Shown: positions 52,581 through 62,936, numbered from the stretch's first letter. The stretch is 64,000 bases of DNA from Terracoccus sp. 273MFTsu3.1 (GCF_000383675.1 NZ_KB911822.1:186001-250000), one strand, 5' to 3'. Notes: a model not told the origin generated them from the sequence alone. Translations and numbers: made by a program.

Positions 52581-53585
52581 ATGCGCATCGGACTGGCCGG
52601 AGTCGGCCGCATCGGGGCGTTCCACGCCGAGACCCTCCGCGACCTGACCGACGTCGACGAGGTCGTCGTCGCCGACCTGGACGCCGACGCCGCCCGCGCC
52701 GTCGCGGACAAGCTCGAGGTCGGCTTCGCTGCTTCGCCGGCCGAGCTGCTCGCCCACGGTGTCGACGGCTTCGTCATCGCCACGGCGACGCCGGGACACG
52801 CGCCGCTCATCCGTCTCGGTCTCGAGGCCGGGGTCCCCACCTTCTGCGAGAAGCCCGTCGCGGCCACGCTCGACGAGACGCTGGACCTCGCCCGTCTCGT
52901 CCGCACGACGAGCACGCCCGTCCACGTCGGCTTCCAGCGACGCTTCGACCGCGGCTACCAGCGCGCCCAGCAGGCCGTGGCAGGCGGCGAGCTCGGCTTC
53001 GTCCACAGCATCCGGGCGCAGACGCACGACCAGGCGCCGCCCCACGCCGCGTACATCCCGACGAGCGGCGGCCTCTTCCGCGACTGCTCGATCCACGACT
53101 TCGACATCATCCGCTTCGTCACCGGCCGCGAGGTCGCCTCGGTCTACGCCACCGGCGCCAACAAGGGCGCCGCGTTCTTCTCCGAGGCCGGCGACGTCGA
53201 CACCGCCGCGGCCGTCCTGACGCTCGACGACGGCACGCTCGTCAACCTCTCCGCGACGCGCTACAACGGCGCCGGCCACGACGTGCGCATGGAGGTCCTC
53301 GGCAGCGACGGCACGATCGGCGTCGGCTACGACGACTCGCTCGCCGTCACCTCCGCCGAGCCCGGTGCAACCTACCCGGTCGGCCCCCGTCACTGGTCGT
53401 TCATGGAGCGCTTCCTGCCGGCCTACCGTGCCGAGCTGACGGCCTTCGCGGCCGTCGCCCGCGGCGCGCTGGCCTCGCCGTGCACCGTCGACGACGCGCT
53501 CCAGGCCTTCCGCGTCGCCGACGCCTGCGAGCTCTCCCGACGCGAGGGTCGTGTCGTCTCCCTCGACGAGATCCCGAGCCTGTGA
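52581..53585 (+). CDS. iolG: Inositol 2-dehydrogenase
   Basis: 334 residues. Oxidises myo-inositol to scyllo-inosose with NAD. Rossmann motif MRIGLAGVGRIGAFHAETLR, cofactor/catalytic motif VPTFCEKPVAATLDETLDLA, QRRFDRGYQRAQQAVAGGEL and the catalytic Asp/His region GGLFRDCSIHDFDIIRFVTG. Opens the rightward iol operon. Chosen ATG begins the Rossmann strand and has GGGAG before it. Its stop overlaps the iolC GTG. Confidence 0.9.
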   Translation: MRIGLAGVGRIGAFHAETLRDLTDVDEVVVADLDADAARAVADKLEVGFAASPAELLAHGVDGFVIATATPGHAPLIRLGLEAGVPTFCEKPVAATLDETLDLARLVRTTSTPVHVGFQRRFDRGYQRAQQAVAGGELGFVHSIRAQTHDQAPPHAAYIPTSGGLFRDCSIHDFDIIRFVTGREVASVYATGANKGAAFFSEAGDVDTAAAVLTLDDGTLVNLSATRYNGAGHDVRMEVLGSDGTIGVGYDDSLAVTSAEPGATYPVGPRHWSFMERFLPAYRAELTAFAAVARGALASPCTVDDALQAFRVADACELSRREGRVVSLDEIPSL

Positions 53586-54613
53586 ACGACGTGGACGCCA
53601 TGGACACCACGACCTCCGCGGCCGGCGACACGGCATACGACGTCGTCGCGATCGGCCGCACGGGCGTCGACATCTACCCGCTCCAGCACGGCGTGGGGCT
53701 CGAGAAGGTGCGCACGTTCGAGAAGTTCCTCGGCGGCAGCGCGACGAACGTCGCGGTGGCGGCCGCCCGCCACGGGCACCGGACCGCGCTCGTCACGCGG
53801 ACCGGGCAGGACGCGTTCGGCCGCTACATCCACGAGGCGCTGCGCGACTTCGGCGTCGACGACACCTTCGTCTCCGCCGTCGCCGGGCCGCCCACGCCCG
53901 TCACCTTCTGCGAGGTCTTCCCGCCCGACGACTTCCCGCTGTACTTCTACCGCTACCCGACTGCGCCGGACCTCATGATCGAGCCGGACGAGCTGCCGCT
54001 CGACGCGATCCGCTGCGCCGGCGTCTACTGGTCGACCGTCACGGGGCTGTCGCAGGAGCCGAGCCGGGCCGCGCACTTCCGGGCCTGGGAGGCGCGCGGG
54101 CGTCGCACGCACACGGTGCTCGACCTCGACTACCGCCCGATGTTCTGGTCCGACCCGGCCGAGGCGAGCGAGCAGGTCGGGCGCGCGCTCGACCACGTGA
54201 CCGTCGCCGTCGGCAACCGTGAGGAGTGCGAGGTCGCGGTCGGCGAGACCGACCCCCAACGAGCGGCCGACGCGCTGCTCGAGCGCGGGGTCGAGCTCGC
54301 CGTCGTCAAGCAGGGACCCAAGGGGGTGCTCGCCGCGACCCGCGAGGAGCGCCTGGAGGTCCCGCCGTTCCCCGTCGACGTCGTCAACGGCCTCGGTGCC
54401 GGCGACGCGTTCGGAGGCGCCCTCTGCCACGGCCTGCTCGAGGGCTGGGACCTGCGGCGCGTCCTCGAGTTCGCGAACGTCGCAGGTGCGATCGTCGCCA
54501 GCAAGCTCGAGTGCTCCACCGCGATGCCGACCTCCGCCGAGGTCGACGAGCGCCTGGCCGCCGCAGGCCGGCAGGCCTCCCCGTTCGCTACCACCGCCGA
54601 GGAGGCGCGATGA
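53582..54613 (+). CDS. iolC: 5-dehydro-2-deoxygluconokinase
   Basis: 343 residues, PfkB/ribokinase family. Phosphorylates 5-dehydro-2-deoxy-D-gluconate with ATP. KFLGGSATNVAVAAARHGHR is PfkB signature 1 and VVNGLGAGDAFGGALCHGLL signature 2 with the catalytic Asp. VFPPDDFPLYFYRYPTAPDL is typical of IolC. GTG 53582 (GTGA overlap with iolG) is preferred; ATG 53600 is possible. Overlaps the next gene by ATGA. Confidence 0.92.
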   Translation: MNDVDAMDTTTSAAGDTAYDVVAIGRTGVDIYPLQHGVGLEKVRTFEKFLGGSATNVAVAAARHGHRTALVTRTGQDAFGRYIHEALRDFGVDDTFVSAVAGPPTPVTFCEVFPPDDFPLYFYRYPTAPDLMIEPDELPLDAIRCAGVYWSTVTGLSQEPSRAAHFRAWEARGRRTHTVLDLDYRPMFWSDPAEASEQVGRALDHVTVAVGNREECEVAVGETDPQRAADALLERGVELAVVKQGPKGVLAATREERLEVPPFPVDVVNGLGAGDAFGGALCHGLLEGWDLRRVLEFANVAGAIVASKLECSTAMPTSAEVDERLAAAGRQASPFATTAEEAR

Positions 54614-55533
54614 CCACCACGCAGCACGAGCCCGCCGTGAGCCCGACCGTCCGGGTCGCAGACCTGACCGAGATCCGCGTGCGCGAGCCCGGGCGCATCG
54701 CCGCCGCGTGGGCCGCGCGCCGCCGCCGTCCACTCGTCCGCGAGGACGGCCGGATGCTCCTCGTTGCCGCCGACCACCCCGCCCGGGGCGCTCTCGGCGT
54801 CCGCGGCTCCGGCACCGCCATGGCGAGCCGCAGCGACCTGCTCGAGCGACTCGTCACAGCCCTCCAGCGGCCCGGCGTCGACGGCGTGCTCGGCACGCCC
54901 GACGTCCTCGACGACCTGCTCCTGCTCGGGGCCCTCGACGACAAGGTCGCCATCGGCTCGATGAACCGCGGTGGCCTCCAGGGCGCCACCTTCGAGCTCG
55001 ACGACCGCTTCACCGCCTACACGGCGGCCGAGATCGCGGCGCGTGGCATCGACGGCGGCAAGATGCTGACGCGCATCTGCCTCGACGACCCGGGCACGGT
55101 GGCCACCCTCGAGGCGAGCGCCAAGGCGGTCACCGAGCTCGCCGAGCACCAGGTCATGGCGATGGTCGAGCCGTTCCTGTCGACGCGTGAGGGCGGGCGG
55201 GTCGTCAACCAGCTCGACCCCGACTCGACGATCAAGTCGGTCCACATCGCCGCGGGCCTCGGCGCCTCGAGCGCCTACACGTGGCTCAAGCTGCCCGTCG
55301 TCGACGAGCTCGACCGCGTCATGGACGCGACGACCCTGCCGACGCTCCTCCTCGGCGGGGACCCCCAGGGTGACCCGCAGGACACGTACGCCTCGTGGGG
55401 CCGAGCGCTCGACCTGCCCGCCGTGCGCGGTCTCGTCGTGGGGCGCGCCCTGCTCTTCCCGCCCGGCGGCGACGTCGCCGCGGCCGTCGACATCGCCGCG
55501 GAGCTGGTGCACGGGAGCGGGGTCGGCGCGTGA
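54610..55533 (+). CDS. Cgl0159-type TIM-barrel protein, candidate 6-phospho-5-dehydro-2-deoxygluconate aldolase
   Basis: 307 residues. MLLVAADHPARGALGVRGSG, VDGVLGTPDVLDDLLLLGAL, IGSMNRGGLQGATFELDDRF and VMAMVEPFLSTREGG fit a class I aldolase-like (beta/alpha)8 family found in actinobacterial iol operons. No classic IolJ (class II) is present in the window, so this protein is the best candidate for cleavage to dihydroxyacetone phosphate and malonate semialdehyde. Family assignment moderate, role inferred from operon position between iolC and iolB. Confidence 0.7.
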   Translation: MTTTQHEPAVSPTVRVADLTEIRVREPGRIAAAWAARRRRPLVREDGRMLLVAADHPARGALGVRGSGTAMASRSDLLERLVTALQRPGVDGVLGTPDVLDDLLLLGALDDKVAIGSMNRGGLQGATFELDDRFTAYTAAEIAARGIDGGKMLTRICLDDPGTVATLEASAKAVTELAEHQVMAMVEPFLSTREGGRVVNQLDPDSTIKSVHIAAGLGASSAYTWLKLPVVDELDRVMDATTLPTLLLGGDPQGDPQDTYASWGRALDLPAVRGLVVGRALLFPPGGDVAAAVDIAAELVHGSGVGA

Positions 55534-56450
55534 GCGACAACGAGCGCTGGGTGCGCCCCCGGGGGAGCGCCGGCACGACGGAGTGGTCGGTGGCCGTCGA
55601 CGACGCCGTGGACGGGTGGTCGCACACCCGGTTGTATGCCGCTGAGCTGGCTGGTGGTGAGAGCCGCACCGTCGTGGCCGGGGAGTGGGAGCACGTCGTC
55701 GTGCCGCTCTCGGGTTCCGTCGCCGTCACGGCCACCGACCCGGAGGGCCTCGAGCACGAGGCCATCCTCACGGGACGGACCTCGGTCTTCGCCGGGCCCA
55801 CCGACGTCGCCTACGCCACGCGCGACTGCGACGTCACGGTGACCGCCGAGGGCGGTCCCGCATCGGTCGCCGTCTGCGGCGCCCGCGCGGCGCGACGGCA
55901 CACGCCGCCGTTCCGTCACGTGGGCGTCGCAGACGTGCCCGTCGAGCTGCGTGGCGCCGGCGCCGCGTCCCGCGAGGTCCGCAACTTCGGCATCCCGGGC
56001 GTCCTCGACGCCGACTCGATCATCGCCTGCGAGGTCATCACCCCCGGCGGCAACTGGAGCTCCTACCCGCCGCACAAGCACGACGAGGAGCGGCCGGGGG
56101 TGGAGACGGAGCTCGAGGAGATCTACTACTTCGAGGTCGCCCCGTCGGCCGGTGCTCCGGAGGCGGCGGGGGCGAGCCCGGTCGGCTACCAACGGGTCTA
56201 CGGCACCGACGACCGGCCCATCGACGTCCTCGCCGAGGTGCGCTCGGGCGACGTCGTCCTCGTGCCGCACGGCTGGCACGGCCCGGCGATGGCCGCCCCC
56301 GGCTACGACCTCTACTACCTCAACGTCATGGCCGGCCCGGGTGCCGAGCGGGCCTGGCTCATCTGCGACGACCCCGCACACGGCTGGGTCCGCGACACGT
56401 GGTCCGACCAGCCGGTCGACCCCCGACTTCCCCTTGGAGGTGCTCGATGA
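55530..56450 (+). CDS. iolB: 5-deoxy-glucuronate isomerase
   Basis: 306 residues, bicupin fold. Isomerises 5-deoxy-glucuronate to 5-dehydro-2-deoxygluconate. The metal site is visible in SSYPPHKHDEERPGVETELE with EIYYFEV and VVLVPHGWHGPAMAAPGYDL. GTG at 55530 overlaps the previous stop (GTGA); ATGA overlap with iolD follows. Length is normal. Confidence 0.92.
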   Translation: MSDNERWVRPRGSAGTTEWSVAVDDAVDGWSHTRLYAAELAGGESRTVVAGEWEHVVVPLSGSVAVTATDPEGLEHEAILTGRTSVFAGPTDVAYATRDCDVTVTAEGGPASVAVCGARAARRHTPPFRHVGVADVPVELRGAGAASREVRNFGIPGVLDADSIIACEVITPGGNWSSYPPHKHDEERPGVETELEEIYYFEVAPSAGAPEAAGASPVGYQRVYGTDDRPIDVLAEVRSGDVVLVPHGWHGPAMAAPGYDLYYLNVMAGPGAERAWLICDDPAHGWVRDTWSDQPVDPRLPLGGAR

Positions 56451-58417
56451 CGAGCGACACCCGCGCGGCCGGAACGGTGCGTCTGACCGTGGCCCAGGCC
56501 GTGGTGCGCTTCCTCGCCAACCAGTGGAGCGAGCGCGACGGCGAGCGGCAGAAGCTCTTCGCCGGCTGCTTCGGGATCTTCGGTCACGGCAACGTCGCCG
56601 GGATCGGCCAGGCGCTGCTGCAGAACGAGCTCGCCGACGGGGAGGAGCACCTTCCCTACGTGCTCGCCCGCAACGAGCAGGCGATGGTCCACACATCCGT
56701 CGCCTACGCCCGCCAGAAGGACCGCCTCCAGACGTGGGCGTGCACCGCCTCCGTCGGGCCCGGCTCGACGAACATGCTGACCGGCGCCGCCCTGGCGACG
56801 ATCAACCGGATCCCCGTGCTGCTGCTGCCGTCCGGCACCTTCGCGACGCGGGTGAGCTCGCCGGTGCTCCAGGAGCTCGAGCTGCCGTATGCCGCCGACG
56901 TGACCGTCAACGACGCCTTCCGCCCGCTGTCGAGGTTCTTCGACCGGGTCAGCCGTCCAGAGCAGCTGCCGTCGGCGCTGCTCGGTGCGATGCGGGTGCT
57001 CACCGACCCGGTCGAGACGGGCGCCGTGACGATCTCGCTCCCGCAGGACGTGCAGGCCGAGGCCCACGACTGGCCCGTCGAGCTCTTCGCGCCGCGCACG
57101 TGGCGGGTGGCACGTCCGCTGCCCGAGGCCGTCGACGTCGCCGACGCCGCAGCGGTGATCCGCTCGGCGAAGCGGCCGCTCGTCGTCGCCGGTGGTGGCG
57201 TGCACTACAGCGGCGCCGAGGAGGCGCTGAAGGCTTTCTGCGAGGTCACCGGCATCCCCGTCGGTGAGTCTCAGGCCGGCAAGGGCTCGCTGCCGCACGG
57301 GCACCCGCAGGAGATGGGCGCGGTCGGCTCGACCGGCACGACGGCCGCCAACGCGCTCGCCGCCGAGGCGGACGTCGTCATCGGCATCGGCACGCGCTGG
57401 AGCGACTTCACCACGGCGTCGCGGACGGCCTTCCAGGACAACGGGGTCCGCTTCGTCAACGTTAACGTCGCGCGCTTCGACGCCGGCAAGCACTCGGGGC
57501 TCTCGGTCGTCGCCGACGCCCGGGAGGCGATCGTCGCGCTGACCGCGGCGCTCGACGGGTATGCCGTCGACGACGCCTACCGGTCGCGCCAGGCCGCGCT
57601 GTGGGCCGAGTGGGACGCCTCGGTCGAGTCGGCCTTCCACCCCGGTGCGGAGGTCACCGACCGGCTGGCCGACGGACTGCTGACCCAGGGCCAGGTGCTC
57701 GGTGCGGTCAACGAGCTGACCGACCCCCGCGACGTCGTGCTCTGTGCGGCGGGCTCGATGCCCGGCGACATCCACAAGCTGTGGCGGGTCCGCGACCGCA
57801 AGGCCTACCACGTCGAGTACGGCTACTCCTGCATGGGCTACGAGGTGCCGGCCTCGCTCGGCATCCGTCTCGCCGACGAGTCGCGCGACGTCTTCGCCAT
57901 GGTCGGCGACGGCGGCTACCTCATGATGCCGACCGAGCTCGTCACGGCGGTGCAGGAGCGCATCAAGGTCGTCGTCGTCCTCGTCCAGAACCACGGCTTC
58001 CACTCGATCGGCTCGCTGTCGGAGTCGCTCGGCTCGCAGCGCTTCGGCACGAGCTACCGCTTCCGCGGTGAGTCGTCCGGGCGCCTCGACGGCGACGTCC
58101 TGCCCGTCGACCTCGCCGCCAACGCGCGCTCACTGGGTGCGCACGTCATCGAGGTGCACTCGCTCGACGAGCTGCACCAGGCGATCAAGGAGGCCAAGGC
58201 CGCTCCGGCCGACGGCGGCCCCGTCGTCATCCACGTCGAGACCGACCCGCTCGTCCACGCACCCGACAGTGCGTCGTGGTGGGACGTGCCGGTCTCGGAG
58301 GTCAGCGACCTCGACACGACGCAGACGGCATACGCCGAGTACGTCGACCACAAGGGCACCCAGCGTCCGCTCATCACTCCCGTCGACACCACCTCTCACC
58401 CGGAGTCCGCGTCATGA
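56447..58417 (+). CDS. iolD: 3D-(3,5/4)-trihydroxycyclohexane-1,2-dione hydrolase
   Basis: 656 residues, thiamine-diphosphate enzyme. Opens the inosose-derived ring. Pyr domain with the catalytic Glu region LPYVLARNEQAMVHTSVAYA, GPGSTNMLTGAALATINRIP, and PP-domain motif FAMVGDGGYLMMPTELVTAV followed by VVVLVQNHGFHSIGS (GDG...N). GGAGG precedes the ATG. Stop overlaps the next start. Confidence 0.94.
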   Translation: MTSDTRAAGTVRLTVAQAVVRFLANQWSERDGERQKLFAGCFGIFGHGNVAGIGQALLQNELADGEEHLPYVLARNEQAMVHTSVAYARQKDRLQTWACTASVGPGSTNMLTGAALATINRIPVLLLPSGTFATRVSSPVLQELELPYAADVTVNDAFRPLSRFFDRVSRPEQLPSALLGAMRVLTDPVETGAVTISLPQDVQAEAHDWPVELFAPRTWRVARPLPEAVDVADAAAVIRSAKRPLVVAGGGVHYSGAEEALKAFCEVTGIPVGESQAGKGSLPHGHPQEMGAVGSTGTTAANALAAEADVVIGIGTRWSDFTTASRTAFQDNGVRFVNVNVARFDAGKHSGLSVVADAREAIVALTAALDGYAVDDAYRSRQAALWAEWDASVESAFHPGAEVTDRLADGLLTQGQVLGAVNELTDPRDVVLCAAGSMPGDIHKLWRVRDRKAYHVEYGYSCMGYEVPASLGIRLADESRDVFAMVGDGGYLMMPTELVTAVQERIKVVVVLVQNHGFHSIGSLSESLGSQRFGTSYRFRGESSGRLDGDVLPVDLAANARSLGAHVIEVHSLDELHQAIKEAKAAPADGGPVVIHVETDPLVHAPDSASWWDVPVSEVSDLDTTQTAYAEYVDHKGTQRPLITPVDTTSHPESAS

Positions 58418-59295
58418 AGCTCGCCCTCGACCCCTACATGTTCCGTGAGACGCCGCTGCTCGAGCTGCCCTCTCTCGTGGCCGACCTCGGCTACGAGTGG
58501 ATCGAGCTCTCGCCGCGCGACGACTTCATCCCGTTCTTCAACCACCCGCGCGTCGACGACGCCGGCGTGGCCACGTTCCGGTCGGCGCTGGCGTCGGCGG
58601 GGGTGGGGGTGTCGTCGCTCCTGCCCCTCTTCCGGTGGTCGGGTCCCGACGAGGAGGACCGCAGGGCGGCGGTGCGCTACTGGACGCGCGCCATCCAGAT
58701 CGCCAGCGACCTCGGCGTCGACACGATGAACTCCGAGCTCAACGGCAACCCGCGCGAGGCCGCCGTCTGCGAGCGGATGTTCTGGCAGTCGATGGAGGAC
58801 CTGCTGCCCGTCTTCGAGAAGGAGGGGATCCGGCTCGTCCTCGAGCCGCACCCCGACGACTGGGAGGAGGACGGCAAGCGCGCGGTCGACATCATCAGGG
58901 GGATCAACAGCCCCAACGTGTCGTTCCTCTACTGCGCGCCGCACACCTTCCACCAGGGCAACGATCCCGACGGGATCATGGACAAGGCCGGCGACCTGCT
59001 GACGATGGTCCACGTCGCCGATGCCTACGACCACACGGCGTCGTCGGGGCTGCGCTACATCGTCAACCCGCCCGGGTCGCAGGTCACCGTGCACCAGCAC
59101 CTCGACATCGGCCAGGGCGAGGTCGACTTCGGCCAGCTCTTCGCCGGTCTCGAGCGCATCGGCTTCGACGGCATCGTCACCTCCTGCGTCTTCGCCTGGG
59201 AGGACCGCGCGCGTGAGTCGAGCACCTACATGCGCGACACCATCCGCTCCTACCTCGACAAGTGGTCGACGCCGCCCACGCTCGTCTCTTCTTGA
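58414..59295 (+). CDS. Sugar phosphate isomerase/epimerase (iolH/iolI-like)
   Basis: 293 residues, AP-endonuclease-2-like TIM barrel. MKLALDPYMFRETPLLELPS, LGYEWIELSPRDDFIPFF, IRLVLEPHPDDWEEDGKRAV (metal Glu), VSFLYCAPHTFHQGNDPDGI and VTVHQHLDIGQGEVDFGQLF. It could be IolI (inosose isomerase) or IolH; sequence does not separate them. Distinct from the IolE at 60926 in the same operon. Confidence 0.8.
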   Translation: MKLALDPYMFRETPLLELPSLVADLGYEWIELSPRDDFIPFFNHPRVDDAGVATFRSALASAGVGVSSLLPLFRWSGPDEEDRRAAVRYWTRAIQIASDLGVDTMNSELNGNPREAAVCERMFWQSMEDLLPVFEKEGIRLVLEPHPDDWEEDGKRAVDIIRGINSPNVSFLYCAPHTFHQGNDPDGIMDKAGDLLTMVHVADAYDHTASSGLRYIVNPPGSQVTVHQHLDIGQGEVDFGQLFAGLERIGFDGIVTSCVFAWEDRARESSTYMRDTIRSYLDKWSTPPTLVSS

Positions 59296-59393
59296 GCTGC
59301 AAGGGATCCCATCGGATCCCAGCCGCTCCCACCCGAGCCGGCCACCCGGCACACACGCCCTCCACCGTGACCAGAACCCCGAAGGACACCGCC

Positions 59394-60893
59394 ATGAGCA
59401 CCCCCACCCGCATCACCCACCTCATCGACGGAAAGCCGTGGACCGGCACCGCCGAACGGACGTCGCCCGTCTTCAACCCCGCGACGGGGCAGCAGTCGGG
59501 CGTGCTCGACCTGGCCTCGGCGTCGCTCGTCGACGAGGTCGTGAAGTCCGCCGCCTCCGCGTGGGAGGAATGGGCCGACGCCTCGCTCGCCAAGCGGTCG
59601 GGCGTCCTCTTCGCCTTCCGCGAGCTGCTCAACGCGCGCAAGGAGGACGTCGCGGCGCTCATCACGGCCGAGCACGGCAAGGTGCTCTCCGACGCGCTCG
59701 GCGAGGTGACACGCGGCCTCGAGGTCGCCGAGTTCGCCTGTGGCATCCCGCACCTCATGCGCGGCGGCTTCTCGGAGAACGCCTCGACGAACGTCGACGT
59801 CTACTCGATCCGTCAGCCGCTGGGGGTCGTGGCCGTCATCTCGCCGTTCAACTTCCCGGCGATGGTGCCGATGTGGTTCATCCCCATCGCCATCGCGTGC
59901 GGCAACGCCGTGATCCTCAAGCCGTCCGAGAAGGACCCGTCGGCCGCGATCGCGGTCGCGGCGCTCTGGAAGGAGGCGGGGCTGCCCGACGGCGTCATGC
60001 AGGTCGTCAACGGTGACAAGGAAGCCGTCGACGCGCTGCTGACCCACCCCGACGTGAAGTCGGTGTCGTTCGTCGGCTCGACGCCGATCGCGAAGTACGT
60101 CTACGAGACGGGCACTGCCCACGGCAAGCGCGTCCAGGCCCTCGGCGGCGCCAAGAACCACATGCTCGTCCTTCCGGACGCCGACCTCGACCTCGCCGCG
60201 GACGCGGCGGTCAACGCCGGCTTCGGCTCGGCGGGGGAGCGGTGCATGGCGATCTCGGCGCTCGTCGCGGTCGAGCCCATCGCGGACGAGCTGATCTCGA
60301 AGATCAAGGACCGCATGGGCAAGCTCGTCACCGGCGACGGCACGCGTGGCTGCGACATGGGCCCGCTCGTCACCTCGCAGCACCGCGACAAGGTGACGTC
60401 CTACCTCGACGCCGGGGTGTCGGAGGGTGCGACGCTCGTCGTCGACGGCCGCCAGGACTCCTACGAGTCCGATGGTGAGGGCTACTTCCTCGCGCCGACC
60501 CTCTTCGACCACGTCAAGCCCGGCATGTCGCTCTACGACGACGAGATCTTCGGCCCCGTGCTGTCGGTCGTGCGCGTCGGCTCCTACGACGAGGGCCTCG
60601 AGCTCATCAACAGCAACCCCTACGGCAACGGCACGGCGATCTTCACCAACGACGGTGGTGCGGCCCGCAAGTTCCAGCGCAACGTCGAGGTCGGCATGGT
60701 CGGCGTCAACGTGCCGATCCCCGTGCCGGTGTCGTACTACTCCTTCGGCGGGTGGAAGAACTCCCTCTTCGGCGACACCCACGCGCACGGCCTGGAGGGC
60801 GTGCACTTCTTCACCCGCGGCAAGGTCGTCACGTCGCGCTGGCTCGACCCGAGCCACGGCGGCCTCAACCTCGGCTTCCCCCAGAACGACTGA
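59394..60893 (+). CDS. iolA: Methylmalonate-semialdehyde dehydrogenase (CoA-acylating)
   Basis: 499 residues. Converts malonate semialdehyde to acetyl-CoA and CO2 with NAD and CoA. Motifs: GVVAVISPFNFPAMVPMWFI, FVGSTPIAKYVYETGTAHGK, ALGGAKNHMLVLPDADLDLA and the catalytic Cys in GFGSAGERCMAISALV. VNVPIPVPVSYYSFGGWKNS is typical of MmsA/IolA. The ATG has GAAGGA in front; a 98-bp gap separates it from the isomerase gene. Confidence 0.94.
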   Translation: MSTPTRITHLIDGKPWTGTAERTSPVFNPATGQQSGVLDLASASLVDEVVKSAASAWEEWADASLAKRSGVLFAFRELLNARKEDVAALITAEHGKVLSDALGEVTRGLEVAEFACGIPHLMRGGFSENASTNVDVYSIRQPLGVVAVISPFNFPAMVPMWFIPIAIACGNAVILKPSEKDPSAAIAVAALWKEAGLPDGVMQVVNGDKEAVDALLTHPDVKSVSFVGSTPIAKYVYETGTAHGKRVQALGGAKNHMLVLPDADLDLAADAAVNAGFGSAGERCMAISALVAVEPIADELISKIKDRMGKLVTGDGTRGCDMGPLVTSQHRDKVTSYLDAGVSEGATLVVDGRQDSYESDGEGYFLAPTLFDHVKPGMSLYDDEIFGPVLSVVRVGSYDEGLELINSNPYGNGTAIFTNDGGAARKFQRNVEVGMVGVNVPIPVPVSYYSFGGWKNSLFGDTHAHGLEGVHFFTRGKVVTSRWLDPSHGGLNLGFPQND

Positions 60894-60925
60894 CCCGCAA
60901 CACTTCTCGAGAGGAACGACTGACC

Positions 60926-61858
60926 ATGGCCGAGTCCAAGGCCCGCAACACCGACGACCGCTACAGCAAGCTGACGATCGGTGTCTGTCCTGACCAGTGG
61001 GGCGTCTGGTTCCCCGAGGACGAGAAGCAGATCCACTGGGAGACCGCGCTCGACGAGATGGCCGAGGCCGGCTTCTCGGTCATGGAGACGGGGCCGTTCG
61101 GCTACTTCCCCAAGGACCCGAAGCGCCTGCAGGAGGAGATGGACAAGCGCGGCTTCCAGGTCGTCGCCGGCACCGGCTGGGGCATCCTGCACAAGCCGGA
61201 GGCCTGGGCCGACACGGAGAAGACCTTCCGCGAGATCGCCGAGACGCACGCCGCCGTCGGGGCGGAGTACATCGTGCACCTGCCGCCCCTCTTCCGCGAC
61301 GACAAGACGTGGGAGTTCACCGACGACCGGGTGCTGTCGACGGAGGCGTGGAAGGCGTACATCTCCAACGCGGACAAGCTCGGTCGCATCATGAAGGAGG
61401 ACTACGGCCTCAAGATGGTCCTCCACCCGCACGGCGACAGCCACATCGAGACGCCAGAGGACATCGACCGCGTCTTCCAGGCGACGGACCCCGACTACGT
61501 CGGCTTCTGCCTCGACACCGGCCACATCGTCTACGGCGGCGGGGACCCGATGGAGCTGTGCCGCAAGTACCCCGAGCGGATCTCCTACGTCCACATCAAG
61601 GCGATGGACGAGGGCCTCGTCAAGCAGGCCCACGACGAGGACTGGCCCTTCGGTCTCGCTGTCGCCAAGGGCTGCTCGGTCGCGCCGCCGGCCGGCGCGC
61701 CGGACATGCCGTCGCTCATCGAGGCCCTGGCCGACCTCGACAAGGAGCTCTACGTCGTGTGCGAGCAGGACATGTACCCCTGCGAGCCGTCCTACCCGTT
61801 GCCGAACGCCATCCAGACCCGCGAGTACCTCGCGTCCATCGGCCTCGGCCTCCGCTGA
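60926..61858 (+). CDS. iolE: Myo-inosose-2 dehydratase
   Basis: 310 residues, xylose-isomerase-like TIM barrel. Dehydrates 2-keto-myo-inositol. [60 protein letters not shown] and [20 protein letters not shown] hold the metal-binding Glu, Asp and His residues. GAGAGGAA precedes the ATG. Follows iolA by 32 bp. Confidence 0.9.
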   Translation: MAESKARNTDDRYSKLTIGVCPDQWGVWFPEDEKQIHWETALDEMAEAGFSVMETGPFGYFPKDPKRLQEEMDKRGFQVVAGTGWGILHKPEAWADTEKTFREIAETHAAVGAEYIVHLPPLFRDDKTWEFTDDRVLSTEAWKAYISNADKLGRIMKEDYGLKMVLHPHGDSHIETPEDIDRVFQATDPDYVGFCLDTGHIVYGGGDPMELCRKYPERISYVHIKAMDEGLVKQAHDEDWPFGLAVAKGCSVAPPAGAPDMPSLIEALADLDKELYVVCEQDMYPCEPSYPLPNAIQTREYLASIGLGLR

Positions 61859-61889
61859 GCCTGCTCTCGCTGACGAAGGAGTCACACCT

Positions 61890-62894
61890 ATGACCGTACG
61901 CATCGGCATGATCGGCCCGGGCGGCATGGGCCAGGCCCACATCGACCGGATCCACACCGTCATCGCGGGCGGCCGGGTCGTCGCCGTCTCCGACGTCGAC
62001 CCGGCGCGCGCGGCCGAGGTGGCGTCGCGGATCGGCGGGACGGCCTACGCCTCGTCGGCCGAGCTCATCGCGGCCGACGAGGTCGACGCGGTCATGATCT
62101 GCAGCTACGGGCCGGCGCACGAGGTGGACGTGCTCGTCGCCATCGCGGCGGGCAAACCCGTCTTCTGCGAGAAGCCGCTGACGCCGACGGCGGAGGCCGC
62201 GCTGCGGATCATGGAGGCCGAGCAGGCGGCCGGGCGGCGTCTGGTGACCGTCGGATTCATGCGTCGCTTCGACCGGAGCTACCGCGAGATGAAGGCGCTG
62301 CTCGACTCGGGCGACCTCGGCGAGACGCTCATGGTCCACTGCGCGCACCGCAACCCGACCGTCCCCGAGCACTACACGTGGGACATGGCGATCAACGACA
62401 CCGCGATCCACGAGGTCGACACGATGCGCTGGCTGCTCGGTGAGGAGTTCGTCTCGGCGCGCGTCGACAAGCCGAAGAAGACGTCGCTGCGCTTCGAGCA
62501 CCTCCAGGACCCGCTCGTGCTCATCCTCGAGACGGAGTCCGGCGTGCGCGTCGACGACGAGATCTTCGTCAACTGCCAGTTCGGCTACGACATCCGCTGC
62601 GAGGCGGTCGCCGAGAAGGGGACCGTGAGCCTCGGCGACCAGAACGCCATCGTCGTGCGGGACGGCGTCGGAGTGCGCAACGCGATCGCCCGCGACCACA
62701 ACGACCGCTTCTGGGGCGCCTTCGTCACGGAGGTGCAGGAGTGGATCTCCGCCGTCGCCCGGGGCGAGCACACGGGCTCGACGTCGTGGGACGGGTATGC
62801 CGCCGCGTGCGTCTGTGACGCCGGTGTCCGTGCGCTCACGGACGAGGGCGTCGTCAAGGTGGAGATGATCGCGAAGCCCGACTTCTACGCCTGA
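61890..62894 (+). CDS. Second inositol dehydrogenase-like Gfo/Idh/MocA protein
   Basis: 334 residues. [60 protein letters not shown] and [20 protein letters not shown] give an intact NAD site and catalytic Asp/His. It is clearly different from iolG at 52581 and probably serves another inositol isomer such as scyllo- or D-chiro-inositol, or the reverse reaction. Last gene of the rightward iol operon. Confidence 0.85.
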   Translation: MTVRIGMIGPGGMGQAHIDRIHTVIAGGRVVAVSDVDPARAAEVASRIGGTAYASSAELIAADEVDAVMICSYGPAHEVDVLVAIAAGKPVFCEKPLTPTAEAALRIMEAEQAAGRRLVTVGFMRRFDRSYREMKALLDSGDLGETLMVHCAHRNPTVPEHYTWDMAINDTAIHEVDTMRWLLGEEFVSARVDKPKKTSLRFEHLQDPLVLILETESGVRVDDEIFVNCQFGYDIRCEAVAEKGTVSLGDQNAIVVRDGVGVRNAIARDHNDRFWGAFVTEVQEWISAVARGEHTGSTSWDGYAAACVCDAGVRALTDEGVVKVEMIAKPDFYA

Positions 62895-62936
62895 CCCCGG
62901 GCGCCTCCGCGGCTTTTGACCAAGGTTGAACCGGCA

